Positions 17,722-27,011 of a stretch of 64,000 nucleotides of DNA are shown one piece after another. Every line of letters starts with the position of its first letter. Position 1 is the first letter of the stretch. The DNA comes from Actinomycetes bacterium (GTDB lineage: Bacteria; Actinomycetota; Acidimicrobiia; Acidimicrobiales; Ilumatobacteraceae), in NCBI GenBank assembly GCA_025360105.1, contig JANYCT010000064.1, positions 1-64,000 on the forward strand. Direction: 5' to 3'. The notes beneath the pieces were generated by a model. The model saw only the letters and a program-made list of their open reading frames with translations, was not told the DNA's origin and did not search any database. A program made the position numbers and the translations under genes.

Positions 17722-18431
17722 ACGAGCCCATTCTCGAACTCGTCGATGTGCGTGCCGGATACGGCTCGATCGAGGTTCTGCACGGCGTCAGTCTCACCGT
17801 TCACCGCGGCGAAGTGCTGGCGCTCTTGGGCCCCAACGGGGGCGGCAAGTCCACGAGCCTCAACGTGCTCGCCGGTCTTGTCAACATCATGAGCGGTGAG
17901 GTACGCCTCACCGGACGCACTGTCACCGACGTCGGCCCTGACAAACGAGCGCGGCTCGGCCTGTGCACAATTCCCGAGGGAAAGGGCGTCTTCCCCAACC
18001 TCACCGTTCGCGAGAATCTGATGATGGCCACCTACACCGGCGCCACGCTGTCTGATATCGAAGACGTTGCGTATGCGCGGTTCCCTCGCCTCGGCGACCG
18101 CCGCTCGCAGCTCGCTGGCACGATGTCGGGGGGCGAACAACAGATGCTGGCGATGTCGCGAGCGCTTGCCACGAATCCGGCTGTGTTGCTGCTCGACGAA
18201 CTCTCTATGGGGCTTGCGCCGCTGATCGTGTCGAGCCTGTACGAGATCGTCGCGCAGGTCGCCGAAACAGGTGTCTCGGTGCTCGTTGTCGAGCAGTTTG
18301 CACGAACTGTGCTCGGTATTGCCGACAGAGCTGCCATCATGCTGAGCGGACGTATCACTCGAGTCGGAGCACCCGACGAACTCGCAGAAGAACTTTCATC
18401 GGCCTACCTCGGCGGAAAGGGACAACCATGA
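17718..18431 (+). CDS. livF: Branched-chain amino acid-type ABC transporter ATPase
   Basis: 237 aa. Walker A is GPNGGGKST, the signature MSGGEQQMLAMSRAL is canonical, and Walker B is VLLLDELSMGL. GTG 17718 overlaps the livG stop (GTGA), and the stop overlaps the next small gene (ATGA), so livG, livF and the small gene are translationally coupled. It forms the ATPase heterodimer with LivG. The order of binding protein, permease, livG, livF fits one importer operon. Confidence 0.92.
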   Translation: MNEPILELVDVRAGYGSIEVLHGVSLTVHRGEVLALLGPNGGGKSTSLNVLAGLVNIMSGEVRLTGRTVTDVGPDKRARLGLCTIPEGKGVFPNLTVRENLMMATYTGATLSDIEDVAYARFPRLGDRRSQLAGTMSGGEQQMLAMSRALATNPAVLLLDELSMGLAPLIVSSLYEIVAQVAETGVSVLVVEQFARTVLGIADRAAIMLSGRITRVGAPDELAEELSSAYLGGKGQP

Positions 18432-18799
18432 CCCAGGACCAGAGCGATTCGGCAAACCGAATCGAGAAATTCAAGAGCGACATTGCAGATATGCAGGTGA
18501 AGACCTCGGGAAAGCCGAGCGTCGAGAAGGCCAATTCCATCTTTGGCATCGTGCTGATGGTCGCGTCCGTTGTCATCGCAATCGGCTCCTACGTGCAGGC
18601 GGGCCAGGCAGATAACGCCCTCGACCAAAACGAACTCATCGTGCTCGCCCTCACGTGCGTGTGTATGGCAATCGTCGGTGCAGCGCTGTGGATTCGCACG
18701 GCCCTCGTCCGCTTCTGGCGGTTCTGGATGTTGCGTTCGCTGTACGAAGGACAGGCCCACCTCGACGAAGTCGTGAAAGCCATCCGCGACCGGGGCTGA
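18428..18799 (+). CDS. Small two-helix membrane protein, last gene of the ABC operon
   Basis: 123 aa, no family recognised. A hydrophilic N-terminal segment of about 35 residues is followed by two predicted transmembrane helices (roughly 38-57 and 68-89, the second running into a Trp/Arg-rich IRTALVRFWRFW stretch) and a short charged C-terminus. Both ends should face the cytoplasm. Its ATG overlaps the livF stop (ATGA), so it is made together with the ATPase. That argues for a role with the importer, for example as an accessory or regulatory subunit, but no homologue is known to me. Confidence 0.75.
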   Translation: MTQDQSDSANRIEKFKSDIADMQVKTSGKPSVEKANSIFGIVLMVASVVIAIGSYVQAGQADNALDQNELIVLALTCVCMAIVGAALWIRTALVRFWRFWMLRSLYEGQAHLDEVVKAIRDRG

Positions 18800-18874
18800 G
18801 TAACGCGCACGCGGCGGATCCGCGACCCGGATGGTCGTGCGCCACAGCGGCGTTCGTCACGCTACAAAACCGGG

Positions 18875-18880
18875 TACCTT
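18875..18880 (+). promoter_or_regulatory. Putative -10 box for leaderless sodA mRNA
   Basis: TACCTT, 6 nt, then ATG 18887; no Shine-Dalgarno sequence is present. Confidence 0.5.
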
Positions 18881-18886
18881 GGCGGA

Positions 18887-19495
18887 ATGGCTACCTACTC
18901 ACTGCCCGATCTCTCCTACGATCCGTCCGATCTCGAGCCGCACCTGTCCGCGCGTATCGTCGAACTGCACCATGGCAAGCACCATGCGTCGTATGTGGCC
19001 GGCGCGAATGCTGCGGTCGACAAGATCGAGGAGGCAGCGGCGCAAGAGCGTTGGGGCGACTTGGTCGGTCTCGAACGTGCCCTTGCGTTCAATGTGGGTG
19101 GCCACGTGCTGCACAGCATGTATTGGAAGAACCTCTCACCCGATGGCGGCGGTGAGCCCAACGGCGCTCTGCGTACCGCGATCGACGACACCTTTGATGG
19201 CTTTGCATCGTTCAAGGGTCTCCTCACCCAAGCCACCGTCGGCGTGCAGGGTAGCGGTTGGAGCCTGCTCGGCTACGAACCGCTTGCGGGCCGTTTGGTG
19301 GTGCAGCAGTTGCTCACCCACCAGGACAATCATGTGCTCGGAACCGTGCCCCTGCTGGCCATCGACGCGTGGGAGCACGCGTACTACCTGCAGTATCAGA
19401 ACGTTCGCGCCGACTATGTGAGCGCAATCTGGAACCTGATCAATTGGGACGACGTTTCCCGGCGTTACGCCGCTGCGCTCAACGTGTCGCTGTAG
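18887..19495 (+). CDS. sodA: Superoxide dismutase, Fe/Mn family
   Basis: 202 aa, complete. Metal ligands are H28, H76 (in GGHVLHSMYW), D160 and H164 (in DAWEHAYYLQY), the same numbering as Mycobacterium tuberculosis SodA. The second-shell site reads H145-Q146, the mycobacterial arrangement, so the metal (Fe or Mn) cannot be decided from the E. coli-type rules. There is no signal peptide; it converts superoxide to peroxide in the cytoplasm. The gene stands alone with a leaderless-type promoter and is convergent with an enoyl-CoA hydratase gene 21 bp away. Confidence 0.96.
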   Translation: MATYSLPDLSYDPSDLEPHLSARIVELHHGKHHASYVAGANAAVDKIEEAAAQERWGDLVGLERALAFNVGGHVLHSMYWKNLSPDGGGEPNGALRTAIDDTFDGFASFKGLLTQATVGVQGSGWSLLGYEPLAGRLVVQQLLTHQDNHVLGTVPLLAIDAWEHAYYLQYQNVRADYVSAIWNLINWDDVSRRYAAALNVSL

Positions 19496-19516
19496 TTTCT
19501 GCCGACCGACGTTGGG

Positions 19517-20305
19517 CTATCGAGGCCGGGGCGAGTCGTCGATCTGGCTGAAGTCGGGTTCGCGACGTTCGGCGAAGGCGATCAACGCCTCGATGTTCGC
19601 AGGACCTCCGAGCAGCACTTTGAACGCGTCGTTCTCGCGTTCGCGTGCTTCGAAAAGTTCGGCGCGCAGCGGCTCGACGATGGTGCGCTTGCATTCCACC
19701 AATGAGTTGATCGGCTTACTCGCGAGCACGGCGGCGTGCTGCATTGTGATGGTCAGCAGATCGTCTGGTGCGCACTCGCGAAATGCGAGTCCCATCTGCA
19801 CGCACTCAATGGCCGACAACCACTCGCTGCTTAGCAACGCCCATGTTGCGTTCTGACGACCGAGCAACCGTGGGAACGTGACGCTGCTTGCGGCTTCGGG
19901 CGCCACGCCGAGGCGTGTGAACGGGCAACGGACGCGAGCGTCGCTGGAGATGAAGACCAAGTCGGCCAGCGCCAACATGGTGGCGCCAATGCCCAGAGCG
20001 AGCCCGTTGACAGCGCACAGCAACGGTTTCGGAAAGTCGATGAGGTGATCTACGAATCCGGTGAAGCCGTGTCGGCCGTTCGTGAACGAACCACTGTTGC
20101 GCTGGGCCATCTCCGTCAGATCGGCTCCTGAGGAGAACGCCTGGCCGGCACCGGTGAACACGACCACGGCGGTGCCTGGATCGGAAGCTGCCTCGATCAG
20201 CGCATCGGTGGCGGCATCGTAGAGCGCCTCGTTGAACGCGTTGCGTGCCGCGGGACGATCGAGTGTGATCACGCGAATGCGACCTTGGTCGTTGATCTGG
20301 ATCAT
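19517..20305 (-). CDS. Enoyl-CoA hydratase/isomerase family protein
   Basis: 262 aa crotonase fold. The N-terminal ITLDRPAARNAFNEAL block, the oxyanion-hole segment AFSSGADLTEM and NGLALGIGATMLALAD are present. The residues usually catalytic in hydratases (two Glu) are not clearly both in place: the second conserved block reads LGVAPEAASSVTFPRLLG, with one Glu. It may therefore be an isomerase or another crotonase rather than a true hydratase. Its ATG overlaps the stop of the upstream GH3 gene (ATGA), an unexpected partner. Confidence 0.85.
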   Translation of the reverse strand: MIQINDQGRIRVITLDRPAARNAFNEALYDAATDALIEAASDPGTAVVVFTGAGQAFSSGADLTEMAQRNSGSFTNGRHGFTGFVDHLIDFPKPLLCAVNGLALGIGATMLALADLVFISSDARVRCPFTRLGVAPEAASSVTFPRLLGRQNATWALLSSEWLSAIECVQMGLAFRECAPDDLLTITMQHAAVLASKPINSLVECKRTIVEPLRAELFEARERENDAFKVLLGGPANIEALIAFAERREPDFSQIDDSPRPR

Positions 20306-22839
20306 TCGGTGATCTCGATGTCGACGACGTGAGCGATGTCGTCGGATGATCGACCCAGATGGATCTGATACGTTCCGGCGTCGACACGCCAGCCCCGCAC
20401 TGCGGGTGGCCTTTCGGTGAACATCCCGATGGGGCTGGGGTTGAGCTCACTGCGATACGCCTCACCCGGGTCCCAATATGCGAATGATCGGGCATCGAGC
20501 GTGAGTTCGACCACCGTTGTCTCGCCGGGTTTGAGCCAGACCTTTTTGAAGGCCTTCAGTTCCTTGACCGGCCGTGTCACGCTGGGTTGCACGGCGCCCA
20601 CGTAACACTGCACCACCTCTGCGCCGCGTCGGCTGCCGGTGTTCGTGACGCTCACGATCACCGACACGCCGCCGCCGTCGAGCGCGGCGCGCTCGACGCT
20701 GCTTGCTGACACCCGTGGCGTCGCGAACTCGAACGACGTATACGACAGTCCGTGGCCGAACGCGAAGGACACCGCCAGCTTGCGCGTCTCGTACCAGCGA
20801 TAGCCCATGAGCACGCCCTCTCCGTAGCGCACTCGGCCGTGCTCGCCGGGGAAGTTGCCAAATGACGGCGTGTGCTCGATGCACACGGGGAACGTGGTCG
20901 GCAGCCGACCCGCGGGCTCTGCGTCGCCGAAAAGCACCTCGACCAGTGCATTCGCCATCTCCTGCCCGCCGAACCACGCCTGGAGCACGGCGGGTGCACC
21001 CTCGGCCCAGTCGGTGGTGATCGGCGCGCCAGCGTTGACCACGATTGCAGTGTTCGCATTCACACGCGACACGCGGCGGATCAATTCGTCCTGCCTACCC
21101 GGCAGGTCCAATGTGTCGCGGTCGTGGCCCTCGGTCTCCCAATCGTTGTTAGTGCCGACGATCACGATGACCGCGTCGGCCGCTGCCGCCGCGGCTACGG
21201 CACGATCCATCATGTCTGGGTCGGGCACTGCCTTGCAGCCGATCTGGGCACCCTGTATCCACGAGCGTTCGGTGGAGACGAACTCGAGGTCCAGCTCGTA
21301 GCGCTGGCCTGCATGCAGATCGACGATGGCAGTGAGTTCCTGGCGCGCGATCCCGAAGAACGCGTCGCCGCGTGGGGTCGGGTGCGTAATGCCGTCGAAG
21401 ATCACCGTGCCGTCCACCGACAAACAGGCGCTGCCCATCTGCAACATACTGATGGTGTGTGGTCCCGAACTGTTTGGTGTGAAGACCGACGTTGCCCGGA
21501 ATGCGATGGGCCCACGCGGCAGATCCGGATCGATGCCCGTGAGCAGCAACACCTTGCCATCGGTGGTCGTGGTGCGATGCACCACTTCGCCATCGCAGTC
21601 GTTGCCGGCAAAAACGTCGATGCTGAAGCCGGTGGCGCCGTGACCGTTGTCGAGTTGTTCTGCGCCGATGGGGGAGATCGTTCGGTCGATATCGCATCCG
21701 GGTTCGTGCACGATCGTGATGTCGCTACCAAGGTGTTCGCGCAGCGCTTCGAGTGGTGTGATGCGATAGTGGGGCTGCAGTTGTGCCGAGCCCCCGCCCA
21801 TGATGCGAGCCCGCTCGGCATTCGGGCCGATGACAGCCACGGTACGAAGGGCCGAGGCATTCAGCGGTAGGACGCCGTCGTTCTTCAGCAGCACCATCGA
21901 TTCCGCCGCAGCCCGACGAGCGAGGGCGCGATGTTCAGGCCGGTCGATCGCAACTGGTGGCTGTGGCTCGTCGTCGAGCGCGCCGAGGCGGTGGAGCACG
22001 GTCAACAAACGATGCGCTGCACCGTCGAGCAGGTGCTCGGGGACAATTCCATCGCGCACTGCCTGACCGAGCTTGCGTCCGTAGAAGCGGGCCGGTCCGG
22101 GCATCTCTAGGTCGAGGCCGGCATCCGCGGCGCCGGTCGCAGTGCCGCCCGCGAACCAATCGGTGATCACGAACCCCTCGAAGCCCCACTCGCCTCGGAG
22201 GATGTCATGGAGCAGCTCGCGGTTCTCGGTGTTGTAACGGCCGTTGAGCCGGTTGTACGAAGTCATGATGCCGAGCGAGCCGCCCTCGCGCACAGCGAGT
22301 TCGAAGGGCAGCAAATACAGCTCGCGCAATGCCCGTTCGTCGATGACGCTGTCGATGGTCATCCGTTCGAACTCGGCCTCGTTACCGGCGAAGTGCTTCA
22401 CGGTCGTGGCCACGCCGTGCGACTGCACGCCACGGATGAATGCTGCGGCGAGCTTGCCGGTGAGCAGCGGATCCTCGGAGTAGGACTCAAAGTTGCGTCC
22501 GGCAAGCGGGGCGCGATGCAGGTTCACGGTTGGCGCGAGGAGCACCCGGCACGCTTTTGTTCGTGTTTGGTCCCCGAGCGCGTCACCGAGTTGCTCGAGC
22601 AGTGCCGGATCCCATGTCGCCCCGAGCGCTGCGCCGCACGGGATGTTGAGCGAGCGGCTCTGCTCGCCGACGCCCTCGATCAGCGGGCCGCGCGCGCCGG
22701 CCGGCCCATCGCAGACGAACACCTCGGGGATGCCGACGCGCGACACCGCTGCGGTTGACCATGTGCTTGCTCCCGCCGTCAGTGAGGCCTTTTCATCGAT
22801 TGTCATCGAGTCGATCAGCGCATCGATATTGCGGCTCAT
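20302..22839 (-). CDS. Beta-glucosidase-type glycoside hydrolase family 3 with PA14 insert
   Basis: 845 aa. The GH3 N-terminal barrel contains KHFAGNEAE and the nucleophile Asp in GFVITDW (about residue 226). The alpha/beta sandwich domain follows, interrupted by a PA14-like beta module (about residues 390-530), then the acid/base Glu in NNDWETEGHDRD and a C-terminal fibronectin-like domain ending near the stop. There is no signal peptide with ATG 22839, so a cytoplasmic enzyme on imported beta-glucosides or aryl-glucosides is likely. A GTG at 22902 would add 21 unconserved residues. The layout is like DesR or yeast BglI-type enzymes. Translation of the downstream enoyl-CoA hydratase is coupled to it. 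Confidence 0.9.
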   Translation of the reverse strand: MSRNIDALIDSMTIDEKASLTAGASTWSTAAVSRVGIPEVFVCDGPAGARGPLIEGVGEQSRSLNIPCGAALGATWDPALLEQLGDALGDQTRTKACRVLLAPTVNLHRAPLAGRNFESYSEDPLLTGKLAAAFIRGVQSHGVATTVKHFAGNEAEFERMTIDSVIDERALRELYLLPFELAVREGGSLGIMTSYNRLNGRYNTENRELLHDILRGEWGFEGFVITDWFAGGTATGAADAGLDLEMPGPARFYGRKLGQAVRDGIVPEHLLDGAAHRLLTVLHRLGALDDEPQPPVAIDRPEHRALARRAAAESMVLLKNDGVLPLNASALRTVAVIGPNAERARIMGGGSAQLQPHYRITPLEALREHLGSDITIVHEPGCDIDRTISPIGAEQLDNGHGATGFSIDVFAGNDCDGEVVHRTTTTDGKVLLLTGIDPDLPRGPIAFRATSVFTPNSSGPHTISMLQMGSACLSVDGTVIFDGITHPTPRGDAFFGIARQELTAIVDLHAGQRYELDLEFVSTERSWIQGAQIGCKAVPDPDMMDRAVAAAAAADAVIVIVGTNNDWETEGHDRDTLDLPGRQDELIRRVSRVNANTAIVVNAGAPITTDWAEGAPAVLQAWFGGQEMANALVEVLFGDAEPAGRLPTTFPVCIEHTPSFGNFPGEHGRVRYGEGVLMGYRWYETRKLAVSFAFGHGLSYTSFEFATPRVSASSVERAALDGGGVSVIVSVTNTGSRRGAEVVQCYVGAVQPSVTRPVKELKAFKKVWLKPGETTVVELTLDARSFAYWDPGEAYRSELNPSPIGMFTERPPAVRGWRVDAGTYQIHLGRSSDDIAHVVDIEITE

Positions 22840-22990
22840 TGCTCGTATCTGATCGCTCTGTGCATCTCCCCAACTTAGTGCGCGCGGTACCGTGACAAAC
22901 ACGGCGGAGCGCGTTGGCGGTTAGCCTCATCTGCGCTCGATTCGCGCTGGCTCGAACTGTGCTGCCCGGTATCGCAAGGACTTTTCTCTC

Positions 22991-24988
22991 ATGACGCTTT
23001 CGCTCGGCATCGACACCGGTGGCACCTACACCGACGCGGTGCTCTTCGACGAGGAACACGGTGTGATCGCCAAAGCCAAGGCGCTGACGACCCGCAACGA
23101 TCTTGCCGTCGGCATCGCACGAGCCGTGGGTACGGTGATCACGAGCGCTGCAGTGGCCCCCGCCGAGGTTGGTTTGGTGTCGCTCTCGACCACCCTCGCC
23201 ACCAATGCGCTTGTTGAAGGTCGCGGTGGCCGGGTCGCTCTGGTGTTCATCGGTTTCGACCCCGCCGATGCCGAACGCGCCGGTTTGGTCGATGCGCTGC
23301 ACGGCGATCCGCTGATTCACATCGCCGGTGGGCACAACCCCCATGGCGACGCGCTGGCGGCCCTCGACATCGAGACCCTCATCAACGAGGTCACGGCCAT
23401 TGCGCCATCGGTCACCGGTTTCGCCGTCACTGCCCAGTTCGCCACCCGCAACCCGGCGCACGAGATTGCGGCGCGAGATCTCATCGTCAGCTGCACGGGG
23501 TTACCAGTCACGTGCGGCCACGAACTCTCGGCCAAGCTCGACGGACCGCGGCGTGCTCTCACCAGCGTGCTCAACGCCCGCCTGATCGGGCTGATCTCCG
23601 GACTCATCGGTGCCGCCCAGCAGATCATGGCGGAGCACCACATCGACGCGCCGCTCATGGTCGTACGCGGAGACGGCGCACTGATGTCGGCCGGTATTGC
23701 CAGGACGAGGCCGATCGAGACCATACTCTCGGGTCCTGCGGCCAGCCTCGTCGGTGCGTCGTATCTCGCGGGCGCGTCCGACGCCATTGTCTCTGATATC
23801 GGCGGTACCACCACCGATATTGCCATGCTCGAATCGGGCGCGCCCCGGATCAACGAGAGTGGTGCAACAGTCGGCGGCTTCCGCACGATGGTTGAAGCCG
23901 TTGCGATGACCACGGTGGGACTGGGTGGCGACAGCGAAGTAGCGGTGGTTGACACCGGTATCCGCGCGGCTCTCGAGCTCGGGCCGCGACGCGTCGTTCC
24001 ACTCTGCCTCGCTGCCCGAGAGCATGGCGAACTGGTGCACCGAGTGCTCGACCTGCAGCTCACCCACGATCTCGCTAGTGGGCACGATGCCCGGTTCGTG
24101 CTGCCCATCGCAGATGCCGGAGCGAGCCAAGCTGGTCTCAGTGAAGGCGAGGTGCAACTGCTGGCCCGTGCGTCAGATGGTCCAACGTCGGTTGCTGCAA
24201 TCGTCCGCGGCCACGCCGACGTTGCCCGCCTGAACCGGCTCGTGAAGCGTGGCCTCGTGACGCTCGCCGCATTCACGCCCACCGACGCATCGCACGTTCT
24301 GGGCGACTACACGGCGTTCGATCGCGACGCCGCCCGAAAAGGTGCGACGCTCATGGCGCGCAAGCGCTCGGCCGCCGGCCAGGTGGTCGCCGGCGGACCC
24401 GACGAATTTTCGAAGTGGGTGGTCACCACACTGCAACGTCGTTCCGCAGAGACGCTGCTCGACGCCGCACTGAACCACGATGGTTTCGATGGTGCCAGCC
24501 TGAGTCGACAGGCTGCGGTTGCTGCATCGCTCGATGGGCGGTCCGGGTTCGTCGACGTGGCTCTTCGCCTCACCGTGCCCGTCATCGGTCTCGGTGCATC
24601 GGCGATGTTGTACTACCCGCGTGTCGCCGAACTGCTCCGTACAGCGGGGTTCATCCCCGCCGATGCCGACGTCGCCAATGCCATCGGTGCCGTGGTCGGG
24701 CGAGTTCGCGTGCACGTCGATGTGTACGTATCTCAACCCGAGCGTGGCCGTTTCCGTGTGCACCACCCCGAAGCGCCACGCGACGTGTACGACCAGGAAC
24801 AAGCTTTGAGCGTTGCGCAAGAGATCGCGAGGCGCGCAGCGATGCGTCACGTCGTGGAGGCTGGAGCCGATGCTGCAGAGGTCACGATGAAGCAGGTCTT
24901 CAACATCGCCCGCATCGAGGGAGAGGAGTTCTTTGTCGATGGCACGGTGACGGCCACCGCATCGGGTCGGCCCGGGGTCAGCCGCTAA
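22991..24988 (+). CDS. Hydantoinase A / oxoprolinase family protein
   Basis: 665 aa ASKHA-type ATPase of the HyuA/5-oxoprolinase family. It starts with the nucleotide-binding GIDTGGTYTDAVLF; a second phosphate motif is SDIGGTTTDIAML at about residue 265. Family members hydrolyse cyclic amides (hydantoins, 5-oxoproline) or carboxylate acetone/acetophenone, normally with a HyuB partner. No hyuB gene is in the window. The middle part (about 390-470) appears shorter and less conserved than in classic HyuA, and a separate subfamily is possible. AAGGAC lies 10 nt before ATG 22991. Confidence 0.8.
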   Translation: MTLSLGIDTGGTYTDAVLFDEEHGVIAKAKALTTRNDLAVGIARAVGTVITSAAVAPAEVGLVSLSTTLATNALVEGRGGRVALVFIGFDPADAERAGLVDALHGDPLIHIAGGHNPHGDALAALDIETLINEVTAIAPSVTGFAVTAQFATRNPAHEIAARDLIVSCTGLPVTCGHELSAKLDGPRRALTSVLNARLIGLISGLIGAAQQIMAEHHIDAPLMVVRGDGALMSAGIARTRPIETILSGPAASLVGASYLAGASDAIVSDIGGTTTDIAMLESGAPRINESGATVGGFRTMVEAVAMTTVGLGGDSEVAVVDTGIRAALELGPRRVVPLCLAAREHGELVHRVLDLQLTHDLASGHDARFVLPIADAGASQAGLSEGEVQLLARASDGPTSVAAIVRGHADVARLNRLVKRGLVTLAAFTPTDASHVLGDYTAFDRDAARKGATLMARKRSAAGQVVAGGPDEFSKWVVTTLQRRSAETLLDAALNHDGFDGASLSRQAAVAASLDGRSGFVDVALRLTVPVIGLGASAMLYYPRVAELLRTAGFIPADADVANAIGAVVGRVRVHVDVYVSQPERGRFRVHHPEAPRDVYDQEQALSVAQEIARRAAMRHVVEAGADAAEVTMKQVFNIARIEGEEFFVDGTVTATASGRPGVSR

Positions 24989-25020
24989 CGCTGCGTGATC
25001 GCCGTGCAGATTCATTCGGG

Positions 25021-25026
25021 TATCGT
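25021..25026 (+). promoter_or_regulatory. Putative -10 box for leaderless nitroreductase mRNA
   Basis: TATCGT, 6 nt, then ATG 25033; no Shine-Dalgarno sequence is present. Confidence 0.5.
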
Positions 25027-25032
25027 TCGGAC

Positions 25033-25692
25033 ATGACCATCGATCGCGTCGCCGCCGACAAACTGCTCACCACCACCCGTTCGGTGCGTAAGCGACTCGA
25101 CCTGACCCGGGCTGTCGAGCCCGAGCTCATCAAAGAATGCATCGAGATCGCGATGCAGGCACCCACCGGCACGAACGCGCAGAACTGGGCGTTCGTCGTG
25201 ATCACCGATCCGGCCAAGCGCGCCGCGATCGCCGACTTCTATCGCCAAGGTGGGCAGATCATGAGCGGTTCGGGTTACCCGCCCCCGCTCGAGGAAGGCG
25301 ACCCGCGCGAGCACGTCATGCCCAAGGTGATGGAGTCGGCAGGCTACCTCGGCGAAATCATGGAGCAGGTACCGGTGTTCGTGCTCGCGTGTGTGAAGGG
25401 TCGCGTCGAGAACGTGCCGATGGTGCTGGCTCAGGCGAGCACCTACGGCTCCATCCTGCCGGCCGCATGGAGCTTCATGCTCGCGGCCCGCGCGCGCGGT
25501 CTGGGCACAGCGTGGACCACGATCCATCTTTTCTTCGAGACCCAGGTCGGCGAGCTACTGGGAATCCCGGCCGACTGGACGCAGACGGTGCTGTTTCCGG
25601 TGGCGTACTACACCGGCGACGACTTCAAGCCGGCGCATCGCCTGGACCCCGCGCAGATGATCCATTGGGATGCATGGGGCACGCATCACTGA
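25033..25692 (+). CDS. Nitroreductase family protein
   Basis: 219 aa FMN-dependent oxidoreductase. The N-terminal TTTRSVRKRLDLTRAVEPELI motif and APTGTNAQNWAFVVI are the FMN phosphate/ribityl contacts of the family, and the C-terminal part (LGIPADWTQTVLFPVAYYTGDDFKPA) is the usual closing block. These enzymes reduce nitro, quinone or enone groups with NAD(P)H; the substrate is unknown. ATG 25033 was chosen because it follows a -10 box directly and starts just before the domain. The stop is 3 bp from the convergent acyl-CoA dehydrogenase stop. Confidence 0.88.
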   Translation: MTIDRVAADKLLTTTRSVRKRLDLTRAVEPELIKECIEIAMQAPTGTNAQNWAFVVITDPAKRAAIADFYRQGGQIMSGSGYPPPLEEGDPREHVMPKVMESAGYLGEIMEQVPVFVLACVKGRVENVPMVLAQASTYGSILPAAWSFMLAARARGLGTAWTTIHLFFETQVGELLGIPADWTQTVLFPVAYYTGDDFKPAHRLDPAQMIHWDAWGTHH

Positions 25693-25695
25693 TTG

Positions 25696-26940
25696 TTACT
25701 TGCGACCGAACCCGAACAGGTTCTGGGCGACCTTGCGCATCTGGATCTCCTCGGAGCCCTCGGTGATGCGGTAGCGGCGGTGGTGACGGTAGATGTGCTC
25801 GAAGGGCATGTGTCGCGAGTAGCCAACCCCGCCGCATGTCTGCATCGCCCGGTCGGCGGCGTCGCACGCCAGACGGTTGGCGCGGTAGTTGCACATCGCA
25901 ACGAGGTGGGTGACTTCCATATGGTGCTTCTGGTCAAGCATTGTCGCGGTGTAGCGGATGAGTTGGCGCAGCATCGCTGCCTCGGTGTGCAGTTCCACGA
26001 GCGGGAACTGAATGCCTTGGTTCGTGCTGAGTTTCTTGCCCCATGTGACTCGGGCATTTGCATATGCAACTGCTTCGTTGATGCAGTATTGGGCAGCACC
26101 GAGTGATGACGCCGCCTGACGGATGCGGTTCTCGTGCACGAAGTGCTGGGCCAGTTCGAGGCCACGCTCCAGCGGCCCGAAGATGGCGTCGGCGCCGACG
26201 CGCACGTCGGTGAGCGACACCTCGGCATGGTCGGTGGGCATGTTGAAGGTCCACCAAAAGAACTCCACCTTGAAGCCAGGGGCATCGGTGGGTACCAAAA
26301 ACGCCGTGATGCCCTTGGGGTCGCCATTGTTGCCGCTCGTTCTGGCGAAGATGATGTCGTGCGTGGCGTGGTGCAGGCCGCTGTTCCACCGTTTCATTCC
26401 GTTGAGTACCCACTCATCACCATCGCGTACCGCAGTGGTTTCCATATACGTGGCGTCGCTGCCGTGGTTGGGTTCTGTGAGTCCGAACGCCAGTCGACGC
26501 GTACCGTCGAGGAAGCCCGGCATCCATTCGGCGATCTGTTCGGGCGTGCCGAAGTCGCGCATCATCAACACGGTGGGGAAGTTGCCGACCACACTCGACT
26601 CGTTCTGCAGGTCGTTGTGCAGACCCAAGCCCTTGGCCGCGAAGTGTTCGCGGATGATGGCCATCGTCAGGTTGCTGGCGCCCCGTCCGCCGTATTCGGT
26701 CGGCAGCGCGAGACGTAACCAGCCGGCGGCATCGGCGCGGCGGCGCATCTCGCGCAGCAGATCCTCCCAGTCCTGACGGGGAACGCCGCCGTTCTCGAAA
26801 TCGGTGCGCGAATATTCGCGGCGGTGATCGAAGAAGCGGATGTTGTCATCCTGCGCCTCCAGCGGCTTGATTTCGCGTTCGATGAAGGCGTCGAGCTGAT
26901 CGAGCGTGGCCTGTACGTCTGCCGGGATTTCGAAGTCCAT
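25696..26940 (-). CDS. Acyl-CoA dehydrogenase
   Basis: 414 aa, FAD-dependent. The three family domains are visible: an N-terminal helical part ending in LPTEYGGRGASN, the beta-barrel with AFGLTEPNHGSDAT, and the C-terminal helical bundle with CGGVGYSRHMPFEHIYRHHRRYRITEGSEEIQ. The Glu in ITEGSEE lies where the catalytic base of this class sits. The charged N-terminus (KPLEAQDDNIRFFDHRREYSRTDFENGG) is typical of actinobacterial FadE-type proteins. Substrate chain length is unknown. A TAATCT box 6 nt before the ATG suggests a leaderless mRNA. The upstream region holds the paired palindromes. Confidence 0.92.
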   Translation of the reverse strand: MDFEIPADVQATLDQLDAFIEREIKPLEAQDDNIRFFDHRREYSRTDFENGGVPRQDWEDLLREMRRRADAAGWLRLALPTEYGGRGASNLTMAIIREHFAAKGLGLHNDLQNESSVVGNFPTVLMMRDFGTPEQIAEWMPGFLDGTRRLAFGLTEPNHGSDATYMETTAVRDGDEWVLNGMKRWNSGLHHATHDIIFARTSGNNGDPKGITAFLVPTDAPGFKVEFFWWTFNMPTDHAEVSLTDVRVGADAIFGPLERGLELAQHFVHENRIRQAASSLGAAQYCINEAVAYANARVTWGKKLSTNQGIQFPLVELHTEAAMLRQLIRYTATMLDQKHHMEVTHLVAMCNYRANRLACDAADRAMQTCGGVGYSRHMPFEHIYRHHRRYRITEGSEEIQMRKVAQNLFGFGRK

Positions 26941-26946
26941 CGCGGC

Positions 26947-26952
26947 AGATTA
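26947..26952 (-). promoter_or_regulatory. Putative -10 box for leaderless acyl-CoA dehydrogenase mRNA
   Basis: On the minus strand TAATCT is followed by 6 nt and ATG 26940. Confidence 0.5.
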
Positions 26953-27011
26953 CGTTGCGCCGCCGAAACCGGGCGTAGCGGGCGCGCCCGAGCCGCTGGA
27001 CAACGGGTCGC

